This document shows, piece by piece, positions 9,484 through 16,470 of a DNA stretch of 64,000 nucleotides. A model generated the notes under the pieces. The model ran no database searches, had not been told where the DNA came from, and was given only the letters and a program-made list of their open reading frames with translations. The stretch lies in the NCBI RefSeq assembly GCF_049723235.1, contig NZ_JBNARB010000009.1:18228-82227 (forward strand), in the 5' to 3' direction. The translations under genes were made by a program, and so were the position numbers. This DNA comes from Thermovenabulum sp049723235. GTDB lineage: Bacteria > Bacillota > Thermosediminibacteria > Thermosediminibacterales > Thermosediminibacteraceae. Position 1 is the first letter of the stretch; every line of letters starts with the position of its first letter.

Positions 9484-9513
9484 ATGACCTCATGGTATAA
9501 ACCATGAGGTCAT
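9484..9513. repeat. Perfect 13-bp hairpin at the jag stop codon
   Basis: The arms ATGACCTCATGGT and ACCATGAGGTCAT pair perfectly around a 4-nt ATAA loop and include the jag stop codon. There is no T run after it on the minus strand, so it is not a standard terminator. It may be an RNA-processing or stability element between jag and mnmE. Confidence 0.75.
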
Positions 9514-10124
9514 TTCAAGGATATTACAACCCTTCTATAAGGTTCTTCTCCCTCACTGTGAGTCTTAACGCGTGGATCGTTTTGCAGTGTCTTATGAATA
9601 ATTTTTCTTTCGTAAGGAGGCATGGGTTCCAATTTAATGCTTTTTTTTGTCTCTTTCACCCTCTTTGCCATTTTTACGGCAAGTTCCACCAGTGCTCTTT
9701 CTCTCTTCTCCCTATAATTTTCTACATCTATTACTATTTTTATGTATTCATGCCATCCCTTATTAGCAACTAAATTTACCAGGTACTGAAGAGAATTTAA
9801 GGTTTCCCCGTGTTTCCCTATTATTACTCCCAATCCTCTTCCTTTTACATTTATTTTGAAAAAATCTTCTATTTTTTCAGTCTCTATTTCGGCATACAGG
9901 TCTAATCTTATTAATAGCCCCTTTAAAAATTTAACGGCTTTTTCTTCCGGCCTTTCCTTTAATCTGACCCTAACCCTTGCCTGTTTTGACAAAATCCCAA
10001 AAAGGCCCCGGCTTCCCTCTTCTAAAACCGTTATTTCCACTTCTTCCCTTTTCGCACCCAATTCCCTCAGGGCACACTCCACTGCCTCCTCTACCGTTTT
10101 ACCCTGCTTTTCAATTTCTTTCAT
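9510..10124 (-). CDS. jag: RNA-binding protein Jag (SpoIIIJ-associated)
   Basis: 204 residues with the three usual parts: the Jag-N domain (residues 1-50, VEEAVECALRELGAKREE), a KH-type domain (about 60-135, with GxxIGKHGETLNSLQ), and an R3H domain at the end. Jag (KhpB, EloR) is an RNA-binding partner of KhpA. Its start overlaps the yidC stop by one base (TAATG), indicating translational coupling. Confidence 0.94.
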   Translation of the reverse strand: MKEIEKQGKTVEEAVECALRELGAKREEVEITVLEEGSRGLFGILSKQARVRVRLKERPEEKAVKFLKGLLIRLDLYAEIETEKIEDFFKINVKGRGLGVIIGKHGETLNSLQYLVNLVANKGWHEYIKIVIDVENYREKRERALVELAVKMAKRVKETKKSIKLEPMPPYERKIIHKTLQNDPRVKTHSEGEEPYRRVVISLK

Positions 10125-10753
10125 TACTTTGCCCCCTCTCCTTTAGAGGCTGTCGGTCTAACAATAATTAGCTGCTGAATAATTTGAATTATATTACTTA
10201 CCACCCAGTAAAGCGCCAGTCCCGACGGAAATTTTAACGCCATCCATCCAATGAACCCGGACATAACAATATTCATTGTACTTTGCTGCTGGTCTGCTTT
10301 TCCCGGCGTAGTCATCTTTGAAGATAAATAAGTAGTCAAAGCAGCAAGTACAGGCAGGATGTAGGTTTTATCGGGAGCTCCCAGATTGGTGATCCATAAA
10401 AACCCCGTATTTCCGAAATTATAATGCTGTAATAAACTAAACAGTGCTATAATAAATGGGAATTGAATTAACAGGGGAAGACATCCTCCCATAGGGTTAT
10501 AACCGTGTTTTTTATAAAGTTCCATTAATTCCTTGTTCAATTTCTGGGGGTCATTTTTGTACTTTTCCTGAAGTTTTTTCTGTTCGGGGGCAATTTCTTG
10601 CATTTTCTTTAATGAATTAAACTGTTGAAAACTAAAGGGTAAAAGAACAATCTTAATAATCACCGTCAGAATAATAATAGACAAACCGTAACTTCTCGTA
10701 TAAATATAAAGGAAATCCATCAAACTTTTCATTATATTTTCTAAAAAAGCCAC
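10124..10753 (-). CDS. yidC: Membrane protein insertase YidC/SpoIIIJ
   Basis: 209 residues, the short Gram-positive form. It has five predicted membrane segments, the cytoplasmic hairpin after the first of them (KKMQEIAPEQKKLQEKY), and the conserved GGCLPLLIQFPF segment. No lipobox is seen at the N-terminus, unlike Bacillus SpoIIIJ, so it may be anchored by its first helix. It inserts proteins into the membrane with or without Sec. Next to yidD upstream and jag downstream. Confidence 0.95.
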   Translation of the reverse strand: MAFLENIMKSLMDFLYIYTRSYGLSIIILTVIIKIVLLPFSFQQFNSLKKMQEIAPEQKKLQEKYKNDPQKLNKELMELYKKHGYNPMGGCLPLLIQFPFIIALFSLLQHYNFGNTGFLWITNLGAPDKTYILPVLAALTTYLSSKMTTPGKADQQQSTMNIVMSGFIGWMALKFPSGLALYWVVSNIIQIIQQLIIVRPTASKGEGAK

Positions 10754-10776
10754 ACAGAGCTCCTCCTTAATTTTTT

Positions 10777-11007
10777 TTATTCCACGGGGTCATATCCGCC
10801 GGGATTAAACGGGTGGCATCTTAAAATCCTTTTTACCGCCATCCTGATTCCTTTTATAACCCCGTATTTCTCAATGGAAATCTTTGCATATTCGGAACAG
10901 GTGGGATAAAACCGGCAGGTTCTTGGTTTCAAAGGCGAAATATACCTCTGATAAAGTATAATAATAAATATTAGAAATTTTTTGCCGGCATCATTCAATC
11001 TGTTCAT
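10777..11007 (-). CDS. yidD: Membrane protein insertion efficiency factor YidD
   Basis: 76 residues with the family motif YQRYISPLKPRTCRFYPTCSEYA and the end CHPFNPGGYDPV. YidD is a small amphipathic membrane-associated protein that helps YidC-dependent insertion. Its 5' end overlaps the rnpA 3' end by 17 bp. Order rpmH-rnpA-yidD-yidC-jag is the standard one. Confidence 0.96.
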   Translation of the reverse strand: MNRLNDAGKKFLIFIIILYQRYISPLKPRTCRFYPTCSEYAKISIEKYGVIKGIRMAVKRILRCHPFNPGGYDPVE

Positions 11008-11347
11008 TTTGTTCCACCCATAATTCCATCTTTTTTAAATTTTCCACAACTTTGCTTTCAATTTCCCAGTAATTGTATTTCGTTATTTCACTTTTTGCGG
11101 AAATTACTATATCGTAACCGGGCTTTATTTTATTGTAATTTTTTCTTAAAATCTCCCTTAAACGCCTTTTAACCTTATTTCTCACAACGCTTTTTCCGAT
11201 TTTTTTGCTTACCGAAATTCCGAACCTGGAATATCCTATCCTGTTTTTTTTTGCGTACATGCTAAAAAGAGGGCATACCATTCGCCTTCCCTTTTTATAA
11301 ACCAAATTAAATTCAAAATTTTTTGTTAATCTAAGGCGCTTTTCCAA
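10991..11347 (-). CDS. rnpA: Ribonuclease P protein component
   Basis: About 118 residues from a TTG start at 11347, served by GGAGGG at 9 nt; the protein then begins LEKRLRLTKNFEF as in most RnpA. A longer in-frame ATG at 11386 sits inside the arm of a hairpin and adds a non-conserved glycine-rich stretch. The signature RNKVKRRLREILR is present, used for binding the RNase P RNA. It processes the 5' ends of tRNAs. Confidence 0.93.
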   Translation of the reverse strand: MEKRLRLTKNFEFNLVYKKGRRMVCPLFSMYAKKNRIGYSRFGISVSKKIGKSVVRNKVKRRLREILRKNYNKIKPGYDIVISAKSEITKYNYWEIESKVVENLKKMELWVEQNEQIE

Positions 11348-11376
11348 ATCCTTTTGCCCTCCGAAAAATCCAGCCT

Positions 11377-11404
11377 TAGGCCGCATTGATTTTCTTGCGG
11401 CCTA
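11377..11404. repeat. 9-bp inverted repeat between rpmH and rnpA
   Basis: TAGGCCGCA and TGCGGCCTA pair perfectly around a 10-nt loop. The hairpin begins at the rpmH stop codon and ends before the rnpA ribosome-binding site. It may protect or cleave the messenger so that L34 is made in excess of RnpA. Confidence 0.6.
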
Positions 11405-11536
11405 CGCTGTTAATCTTTTTCTTCCTTTTAACCTTCTTCTTTTAATTACATCTCTTCCGCTCTTTGTCCTCATTCTCTTTCTAAAACCGTGAACCTTTTT
11501 TCTGTACCTGTTATTAGGGTTATAAGTAGGTTTCAA
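11402..11536 (-). CDS. rpmH: 50S ribosomal protein L34
   Basis: 44 residues from a TTG start behind GAGGGGGTGA. The sequence carries the L34 pattern KPTYNPNNRYRKKVHGFRKR followed by MRTKSGRDVIKRRRLKGRKR. It is the first gene of the rpmH-rnpA-yidD-yidC-jag operon and is divergent from dnaA, as in most bacteria. Confidence 0.97.
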   Translation of the reverse strand: MKPTYNPNNRYRKKVHGFRKRMRTKSGRDVIKRRRLKGRKRLTA

Positions 11537-11570
11537 AGCTTCACCCCCTCGGGAATAAAAAACTATATAG

Positions 11571-11600
11571 ATTATAGCTTAATTATTTGATAATTGTCAA
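11571..11600 (-). promoter_or_regulatory. SigA promoter for rpmH operon
   Basis: On the minus strand TTGACA and TATAAT are spaced by 18 nt, about 35 nt before the rpmH start. Both hexamers are perfect. Confidence 0.85.
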
Positions 11601-11615
11601 GAAAATAGATTTTTA

Positions 11616-11644
11616 TTGAATAAAAGAGTATATTTTGCTATCAT
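11616..11644 (+). promoter_or_regulatory. Candidate SigA promoter for dnaA
   Basis: TTGAAT and TATCAT are spaced by 17 nt, about 60 nt before the dnaA start. No DnaA boxes were seen in this rpmH-dnaA gap, so autoregulation by DnaA from this side is not evident. Confidence 0.55.
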
Positions 11645-11703
11645 TTTATTAGCCTTCTATGGCTTTATTTTCTTTTTTTATTATCCGAGGAGGTTTCACT
11701 TTT

Positions 11704-13050
11704 ATGACCGGAAATCTTTCTGATATTTGGCAACATGTCCTGAAAATTCTCGGGAGTGAATTGAACAACGATGTAACCTACAATACTTTTCTTAAACCCA
11801 CAAAGCTCGTTTCTTTAAGTGAAGGTATTGCGATAGTCGAGGTTCCCAATGATTTTATAAAAGGTGTCCTGGAAAAACGATATCTCAATTTATTAAAAGA
11901 TATTCTTACATCCATTCTCAACTCCGATATATCCCTCACTTTTTCCGTAAGTGAATCTTCTACAGCAGAGAATAATACAGGGGTTCAAATAGAAAAAGAA
12001 ATCGTTAAAACCTCTGATGACGGTCAATCTAACCTGAATCCCAAATATACCTTTGACACCTTTGTGGTGGGAAACAGCAACCGGTTTGCCCATGCAGCAT
12101 CCTTAGCCGTAGCCCAATCCCCCGCAAAGGCTTACAATCCTTTTTTTATATACGGCGGGGTGGGGCTTGGAAAAACCCACCTGATGCACGCTATAGGCCA
12201 CTACATTTTAGAGCATAACCCGTACTGCAAAGTAGTATACGTTTCTTCTGAAAAATTTACAAACGAACTTATTAACTCCATTAGAGACGATAAAAATGTA
12301 GAGTTTAGAAATAAATACAGGAATATTGATGTTTTACTAATTGACGACATCCAGTTTATTGCCGGTAAAGAAAGGACTCAGGAGGAGTTTTTCCACACCT
12401 TTAACGCCCTTTACGAAGCCAATAAACAAATAATAATTTCCAGCGACAGACCCCCAAAAGAAATACCAACATTAGAGGAACGCTTAAGATCCCGTTTTGA
12501 ATGGGGACTTATCACCGATATTCAACCCCCCGACTTTGAGACAAGGATAGCTATTCTACGAAAAAAGGCTTTAATGGAAAACCTTACCGTACCCGATGAA
12601 GTAATCAATTTTATTGCCGAGAAAATTGAAACAAATATCCGAGAGCTGGAAGGAGCCCTTATAAGGATAGTAGCCTACTCTTCTCTGACAAATAAACCCA
12701 TTGACCTATCCTTAGCCGAGTTAGTATTAAAGGATCTTCTTCCCAATACAAAACAAAAGAACGTAACCATATCGGATATTCTCCATGCGGTAGGCGCTCA
12801 TTTTTCCATAAGAATTGAAGATTTTAAATCTAAAAAGAGAACGAAAGAGCTGGCATACGCAAGACAGATTGCTATGTACTTAGCCAGAGAATTAACCGAC
12901 TATTCCCTTCCTAAGATAGGAGAAGAGTTCGGCGGAAGGGACCATACTACGGTGATTCACGCCTGTGATAAAATTGCAAAAGACATGGCAAAAGACAAAG
13001 AACTCGCTTCTATATTGGATACTTTGAAAAGAAAAATTATCAACGGTTAA
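11704..13050 (+). CDS. dnaA: Chromosomal replication initiator DnaA
   Basis: 448 residues from the ATG at 11704, which has GAGGAGG upstream; an earlier in-frame ATG lacks a ribosome-binding site and adds a non-conserved stretch. Domain I comes first, then a short linker, then the AAA+ domain with Walker A GGVGLGKTHL and Walker B LLIDDIQFI. The C-terminal DNA-binding domain IV carries GGRDHTTVIHACDKI, which reads the DnaA box. It initiates replication at the boxes just downstream. Confidence 0.98.
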   Translation: MTGNLSDIWQHVLKILGSELNNDVTYNTFLKPTKLVSLSEGIAIVEVPNDFIKGVLEKRYLNLLKDILTSILNSDISLTFSVSESSTAENNTGVQIEKEIVKTSDDGQSNLNPKYTFDTFVVGNSNRFAHAASLAVAQSPAKAYNPFFIYGGVGLGKTHLMHAIGHYILEHNPYCKVVYVSSEKFTNELINSIRDDKNVEFRNKYRNIDVLLIDDIQFIAGKERTQEEFFHTFNALYEANKQIIISSDRPPKEIPTLEERLRSRFEWGLITDIQPPDFETRIAILRKKALMENLTVPDEVINFIAEKIETNIRELEGALIRIVAYSSLTNKPIDLSLAELVLKDLLPNTKQKNVTISDILHAVGAHFSIRIEDFKSKKRTKELAYARQIAMYLARELTDYSLPKIGEEFGGRDHTTVIHACDKIAKDMAKDKELASILDTLKRKIING

Positions 13051-13304
13051 TTGTGGAAAATTCCTTTACATCTTCTGAATACTTTGTGGATTTTTGTGGA
13101 TAATTTTACGGGTAATCCCCTTTATGTTAATTATTAATAATAAGTTGTACCCCATATCCACAAGTTATTAAATTCTAAAAAACCTTATTTGAAAGTTATT
13201 CACAATATTTATCCACATATCCACAGCACTTACTACTACTCCTACTAAAGATAAATCCCTCTATGAAAAATAAAAAAATTAGTATAAGTGAGGGAGTGTA
13301 TAAA
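13051..13304. other. oriC: Origin of replication segment (oriC) between dnaA and dnaN
   Basis: This gap holds DnaA boxes. One exact TTATCCACA is on the minus strand at 13095-13103. On the plus strand there is TTATTCACA at 13196-13204, TTATCCACA at 13209-13217, and one-mismatch ATATCCACA copies at 13154-13162 and 13217-13225. An AT-rich stretch lies around 13125-13145. A DnaA-trio run follows the last box. The arrangement boxes, short GC cluster, trios, AT-rich DNA matches the basal unwinding system known from Bacillus subtilis. Confidence 0.92.
13231..13247 (+). promoter_or_regulatory. DnaA-trio repeats of the unwinding element
   Basis: TACTACTACTCCTACTA: read on the other strand it is a row of 3'-GAT-5' triplets with one GAG. 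It begins 5 nt after the DnaA box pair at 13209-13225. DnaA-trios guide the DnaA filament onto one strand at origin opening. Confidence 0.8.
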
Positions 13305-14414
13305 ATGATTTTTTCTATAGAAAAAGATAAAATCACCGACATTTTGAATACGGTAGAGAAATTTGTTCCAAATAAAACCACAATACCCATACTTTCGGGT
13401 ATAAAATTTACTGCAAAAAATAATACCTTAATCCTTACGGCCACGGATTTGGATATAGGTATAGAGACAGCAGTTAGTGCAGATATTATTGAAGAGGGTA
13501 GTGCTGTTTTACCTTCAAAAGTGTTTTTAGAAATAATGAGAAAACTTCCAAAGGGAAATATATTTTTTAACAAAAAAGAAGATAAGATAACGGTGGAATC
13601 GGGAGAGATAAAATTATCCTTACCCTGCTTTGAACCCTACGATTTCCCGGAAATAATTCCCGAAAAATCCTTTCCTCTTTTAAGGATTTCCCATGAAGTG
13701 TTTAAAAAAATGGTTAAACAGACAATTTTTGCGACAGCTGAAGAATCCCTCTCAAGACCTGTTCTTACCGGAGAGCTCCTGGAAGTTAAAGAGGGAAGGT
13801 TTAATATAGTGGCTTTGGATGGTTTTCGTATTGCCTGGAGATGGGAAGATGTAGATGCAAAAGATTTTAGTATAATAGTTCCCGGAAAAACTTTATCCGA
13901 ATTTTCTAAAATAGATTTAGAGGATGAGGATAAAGATTTTGAATTACATTATTCCGACAACCGGGTTATTTTTAAATCAAAGGCGAAAACCATAACTTCA
14001 AGGGTTTTAGAGGGAAAATTTATTGACTACAGGGAAATTGTAAAAGTTGAACCAAAGGTTAAGGTGACATCAAATACCGATGAGCTTTTGGAAAGCATAG
14101 AAAGGGCTTATGTTTTTGCAAAAGAAGGTAGTAAAAACAACGTAGTAAAACTGGATATCAAAAAGGATGTAATAACTGTAAGTTCCGAGTCGGAAGCGGG
14201 GATTTTCACTGAAAACGTGAAATGCAAAACATCGGGGGAGGATTTACTGGTGGCTTTTAATGCAAAATTTTTAATTGATGCTTTAAAATCCATAGAATAT
14301 CCCGAAATATCTATGGATTTCGGTGGAGAGGTAAATCCGATGATAATTAAGCCCTTGAATGTGGAAAATCATATAAACTTTTTACTTCCCATACGCTTGA
14401 GGAGTGAAGGGTAA
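13305..14414 (+). CDS. dnaN: DNA polymerase III beta subunit (sliding clamp)
   Basis: 369 residues from the ATG at 13305, with GAGGGAGTG upstream. An earlier in-frame ATG at 13263 has no ribosome-binding site and lies next to the DnaA-trios. Three clamp domains of about 120 residues each are expected, and the C-terminal PMIIKPL...LPIRLR end is typical. It forms the processivity ring of the replicase. Confidence 0.97.
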   Translation: MIFSIEKDKITDILNTVEKFVPNKTTIPILSGIKFTAKNNTLILTATDLDIGIETAVSADIIEEGSAVLPSKVFLEIMRKLPKGNIFFNKKEDKITVESGEIKLSLPCFEPYDFPEIIPEKSFPLLRISHEVFKKMVKQTIFATAEESLSRPVLTGELLEVKEGRFNIVALDGFRIAWRWEDVDAKDFSIIVPGKTLSEFSKIDLEDEDKDFELHYSDNRVIFKSKAKTITSRVLEGKFIDYREIVKVEPKVKVTSNTDELLESIERAYVFAKEGSKNNVVKLDIKKDVITVSSESEAGIFTENVKCKTSGEDLLVAFNAKFLIDALKSIEYPEISMDFGGEVNPMIIKPLNVENHINFLLPIRLRSEG

Positions 14415-14417
14415 AGT

Positions 14418-14633
14418 ATGGATGTGATAATAAAAACGGATTGGATAAAACTGGATTCGTTTTTAAAATGGGCAAATTTAGTGTCTACCGGAGGTCAGGC
14501 AAAAGTTTTGATACAGGAAGGCAAAGTCAGGGTAAACGGAGAAGTAGAAACAAAAAGGTCGAGAAAAATTTACCCGGGGGACGAAGTGGAGGTAGAAGGG
14601 ATAAAGTATACGGTAAAAGGCGGGAGTGAATGA
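14418..14633 (+). CDS. yaaA: S4 domain protein YaaA/RlbA
   Basis: 71 residues, an S4 RNA-binding domain (LDSFLKWANLVSTGGQAKVLIQEGKVRVNGE). The gene always lies between dnaN and recF in Firmicutes and is implicated in ribosome assembly. It begins 3 nt after dnaN, and its end runs up to the recF start. Confidence 0.94.
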   Translation: MDVIIKTDWIKLDSFLKWANLVSTGGQAKVLIQEGKVRVNGEVETKRSRKIYPGDEVEVEGIKYTVKGGSE

Positions 14634-14634
14634 T

Positions 14635-15702
14635 TTGAAAATAGTAGAACTCCGTCTTTGTAATTTCAGGAATTTTAAAGAACAGCAATTTTTTTTTGGA
14701 AATATCAATGTAATTTTCGGGAAAAATGCCCAGGGAAAGACAAATATACTGGAAGCCATTTATTACCTGTGCAATTTCAGGCCTGTAAAAACAACTAAGG
14801 AAATAGAAGTTATAAATTTCGATAGCGATTTTTCTTACATAAAAGGGATTTTTGAGGATAATGGAGACTTAATAGACAGGGAAATTTTTTTAAACAGGGA
14901 CGGTACAAAAAAGATAAAAGAAATGGGTTTTGAGATAAAAAAGGTAAAGGATATATCCAGCAGGATAAGAACAATTTTTTTTTCACCCGACAATCTTTCA
15001 CTGGTAAAAGGAAGCCCATCTGTCCGGAGAAGGTTTTTTGACTCATTAATTTCCGAAATTAAACCGGCTTATTACAATTATTTAAAAGATTACTTCAGGG
15101 TATTAATGCAAAAAAATAAACTGATTAAAAATCAAGATAGAAAGTTTTTCTATAACAGAGAACTTGTAGAAGTATTCAATGATAAGATTATAGATTTTTC
15201 TTCAGTAATTGTTAAAATGAGATTGGCATTTTTAAAAAAATTTATACCCTTTGTTAACGAATTTTACGCAGATTTTTCAGGAAATAATACATTAATTGAC
15301 TTAAAGTACAATTCCCCTATTGCCGAGGTAGGGGAATTTTCGATAGATGACATAAAATTGAAGATAAAAGAAGAGATGAAAAGAGGGTATCAGGGCCCTC
15401 ATACGGATGATTATATATTTTTGTCGGGCGGCAGGGAAATAAAAAGGTACGGTTCCCAGGGAGAGATAAGGACTCTGGTTTTAGGCCTGATTTTCAGCAG
15501 GGGAAAAATTATATATGAATATGCAGGCAAAAGGCCTATAATTTTGCTGGATGACGTGCTTTATGAATTAGATTATAATCGGAGGGAGAATTTATTGAAG
15601 GGCGATTACGGTCAATTATTTATTACGGCAACCGATATAAAAAACCTTCCCGATGAAATTTTAAAAAGGGCATCTCTCATTTGCCTTCCCAAGGAAGGAT
15701 GA
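14635..15702 (+). CDS. recF: DNA replication and repair protein RecF
   Basis: About 355 residues from a TTG start (KIVELRLCNFRNF); a GTG 9 nt upstream is possible but worse spaced from the ribosome-binding site. Walker A GKNAQGKTN lies near residue 30, the ABC-type signature region (SQGEIRTLVLGL) near residue 270, and Walker B ILLDDVLYELD near residue 305. RecF is an SMC-like ATPase that loads RecA at gapped DNA with RecO and RecR. Confidence 0.95.
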   Translation: MKIVELRLCNFRNFKEQQFFFGNINVIFGKNAQGKTNILEAIYYLCNFRPVKTTKEIEVINFDSDFSYIKGIFEDNGDLIDREIFLNRDGTKKIKEMGFEIKKVKDISSRIRTIFFSPDNLSLVKGSPSVRRRFFDSLISEIKPAYYNYLKDYFRVLMQKNKLIKNQDRKFFYNRELVEVFNDKIIDFSSVIVKMRLAFLKKFIPFVNEFYADFSGNNTLIDLKYNSPIAEVGEFSIDDIKLKIKEEMKRGYQGPHTDDYIFLSGGREIKRYGSQGEIRTLVLGLIFSRGKIIYEYAGKRPIILLDDVLYELDYNRRENLLKGDYGQLFITATDIKNLPDEILKRASLICLPKEG

Positions 15703-15706
15703 TTTG

Positions 15707-16192
15707 ATGGAAAAAATAAGTGATGTATTAAAAAAAAGGTATAAAATTTTGGATGTCAATTTGAAACTGACCGAGGCAATAATAAGAATTTACTACAAAG
15801 ATATAGTCGGTCAGGAAATTTATAAAATTTCGGAACCTATGGCCTTAAAAGGGAAGACCCTGTTTCTGGGAGTAAAAAATTCCGTTTGGGCTCATCATCT
15901 TTTATATTTTAAAGAGGAAATAATAAAAAAGATAAACAGCAGATTTGGCAAAAGGGTGGTAAAGGATCTAAGATTTGTGGTTTCCTGGGAAGAAAAAAAC
16001 AGAGAGGAAGAAAAATATAATGAATTTAACGAGAACCTTTACATTCCGTTAGATTTGACTAATGTAAACCTTCCCGATGAAAAAACTGCGTGGATTGATA
16101 GGGTATGTGCTGATATAACCGATGAGGTATTGAAGGAAAAATTAAAGGAAATTATGAAAAAAGACGTGATTTTTAAAATGCAAAAGAGGTGA
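15707..16192 (+). CDS. DUF721 (DciA-like) protein
   Basis: About 161 residues. The first 95 contain the DUF721 pattern with LFLGVKNSVWAHHLLYFKEEIIKKIN. In other phyla DUF721 proteins (DciA) help load the replicative helicase, and the place between recF and gyrB fits replication. The C-terminal half is not recognised. Functional equivalence to DciA is inference only. Confidence 0.8.
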   Translation: MEKISDVLKKRYKILDVNLKLTEAIIRIYYKDIVGQEIYKISEPMALKGKTLFLGVKNSVWAHHLLYFKEEIIKKINSRFGKRVVKDLRFVVSWEEKNREEEKYNEFNENLYIPLDLTNVNLPDEKTAWIDRVCADITDEVLKEKLKEIMKKDVIFKMQKR

Positions 16193-16197
16193 GTTTT

Positions 16198-16455
16198 TTG
16201 TTTATCCATATAGGTAAAAATACGGTGATAAAAAGCAGGGACGTCATAGCAATTTTGGACAGCAGTACGGCTAAATCTGCGGCTACATCGGAGTTTTTAC
16301 AGATAGCAAAGGAGGAAGGTTTTATAAAAAGTGAAGAACAAGAGGGCAAGTCTATAATAATAACGGAAAAGAATATATATTTTTCACCTATTTCTTCCAT
16401 TACCCTGTTAAAAAGGGCTAATATTCTGTTAGATTTAAATGATTACATTGTTTGA
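16198..16455 (+). CDS. remB: Extracellular matrix regulator RemB-like protein (YaaB)
   Basis: About 85 residues from a TTG start (FIHIGKNTVIKSRDVIAILD), preceded by AGAGGTGAG. This small DNA-binding family lies between recF and gyrB in many Firmicutes and controls biofilm genes in Bacillus. The start overlaps no other gene; it follows DUF721 by 5 nt. Confidence 0.88.
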   Translation: MFIHIGKNTVIKSRDVIAILDSSTAKSAATSEFLQIAKEEGFIKSEEQEGKSIIITEKNIYFSPISSITLLKRANILLDLNDYIV

Positions 16456-16470
16456 TACGGGGGTTTTAAA

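Noticed and set aside
11659..11703. Earlier ATG start for dnaA
   Set aside because: Hydrophobic extension not found in DnaA and no ribosome-binding site; the site GAGGAGG serves 11704.
13263..13304. Earlier ATG start for dnaN
   Set aside because: No ribosome-binding site and it would extend into the region next to the DnaA-trios; the ATG at 13305 has GAGGGAGTG.
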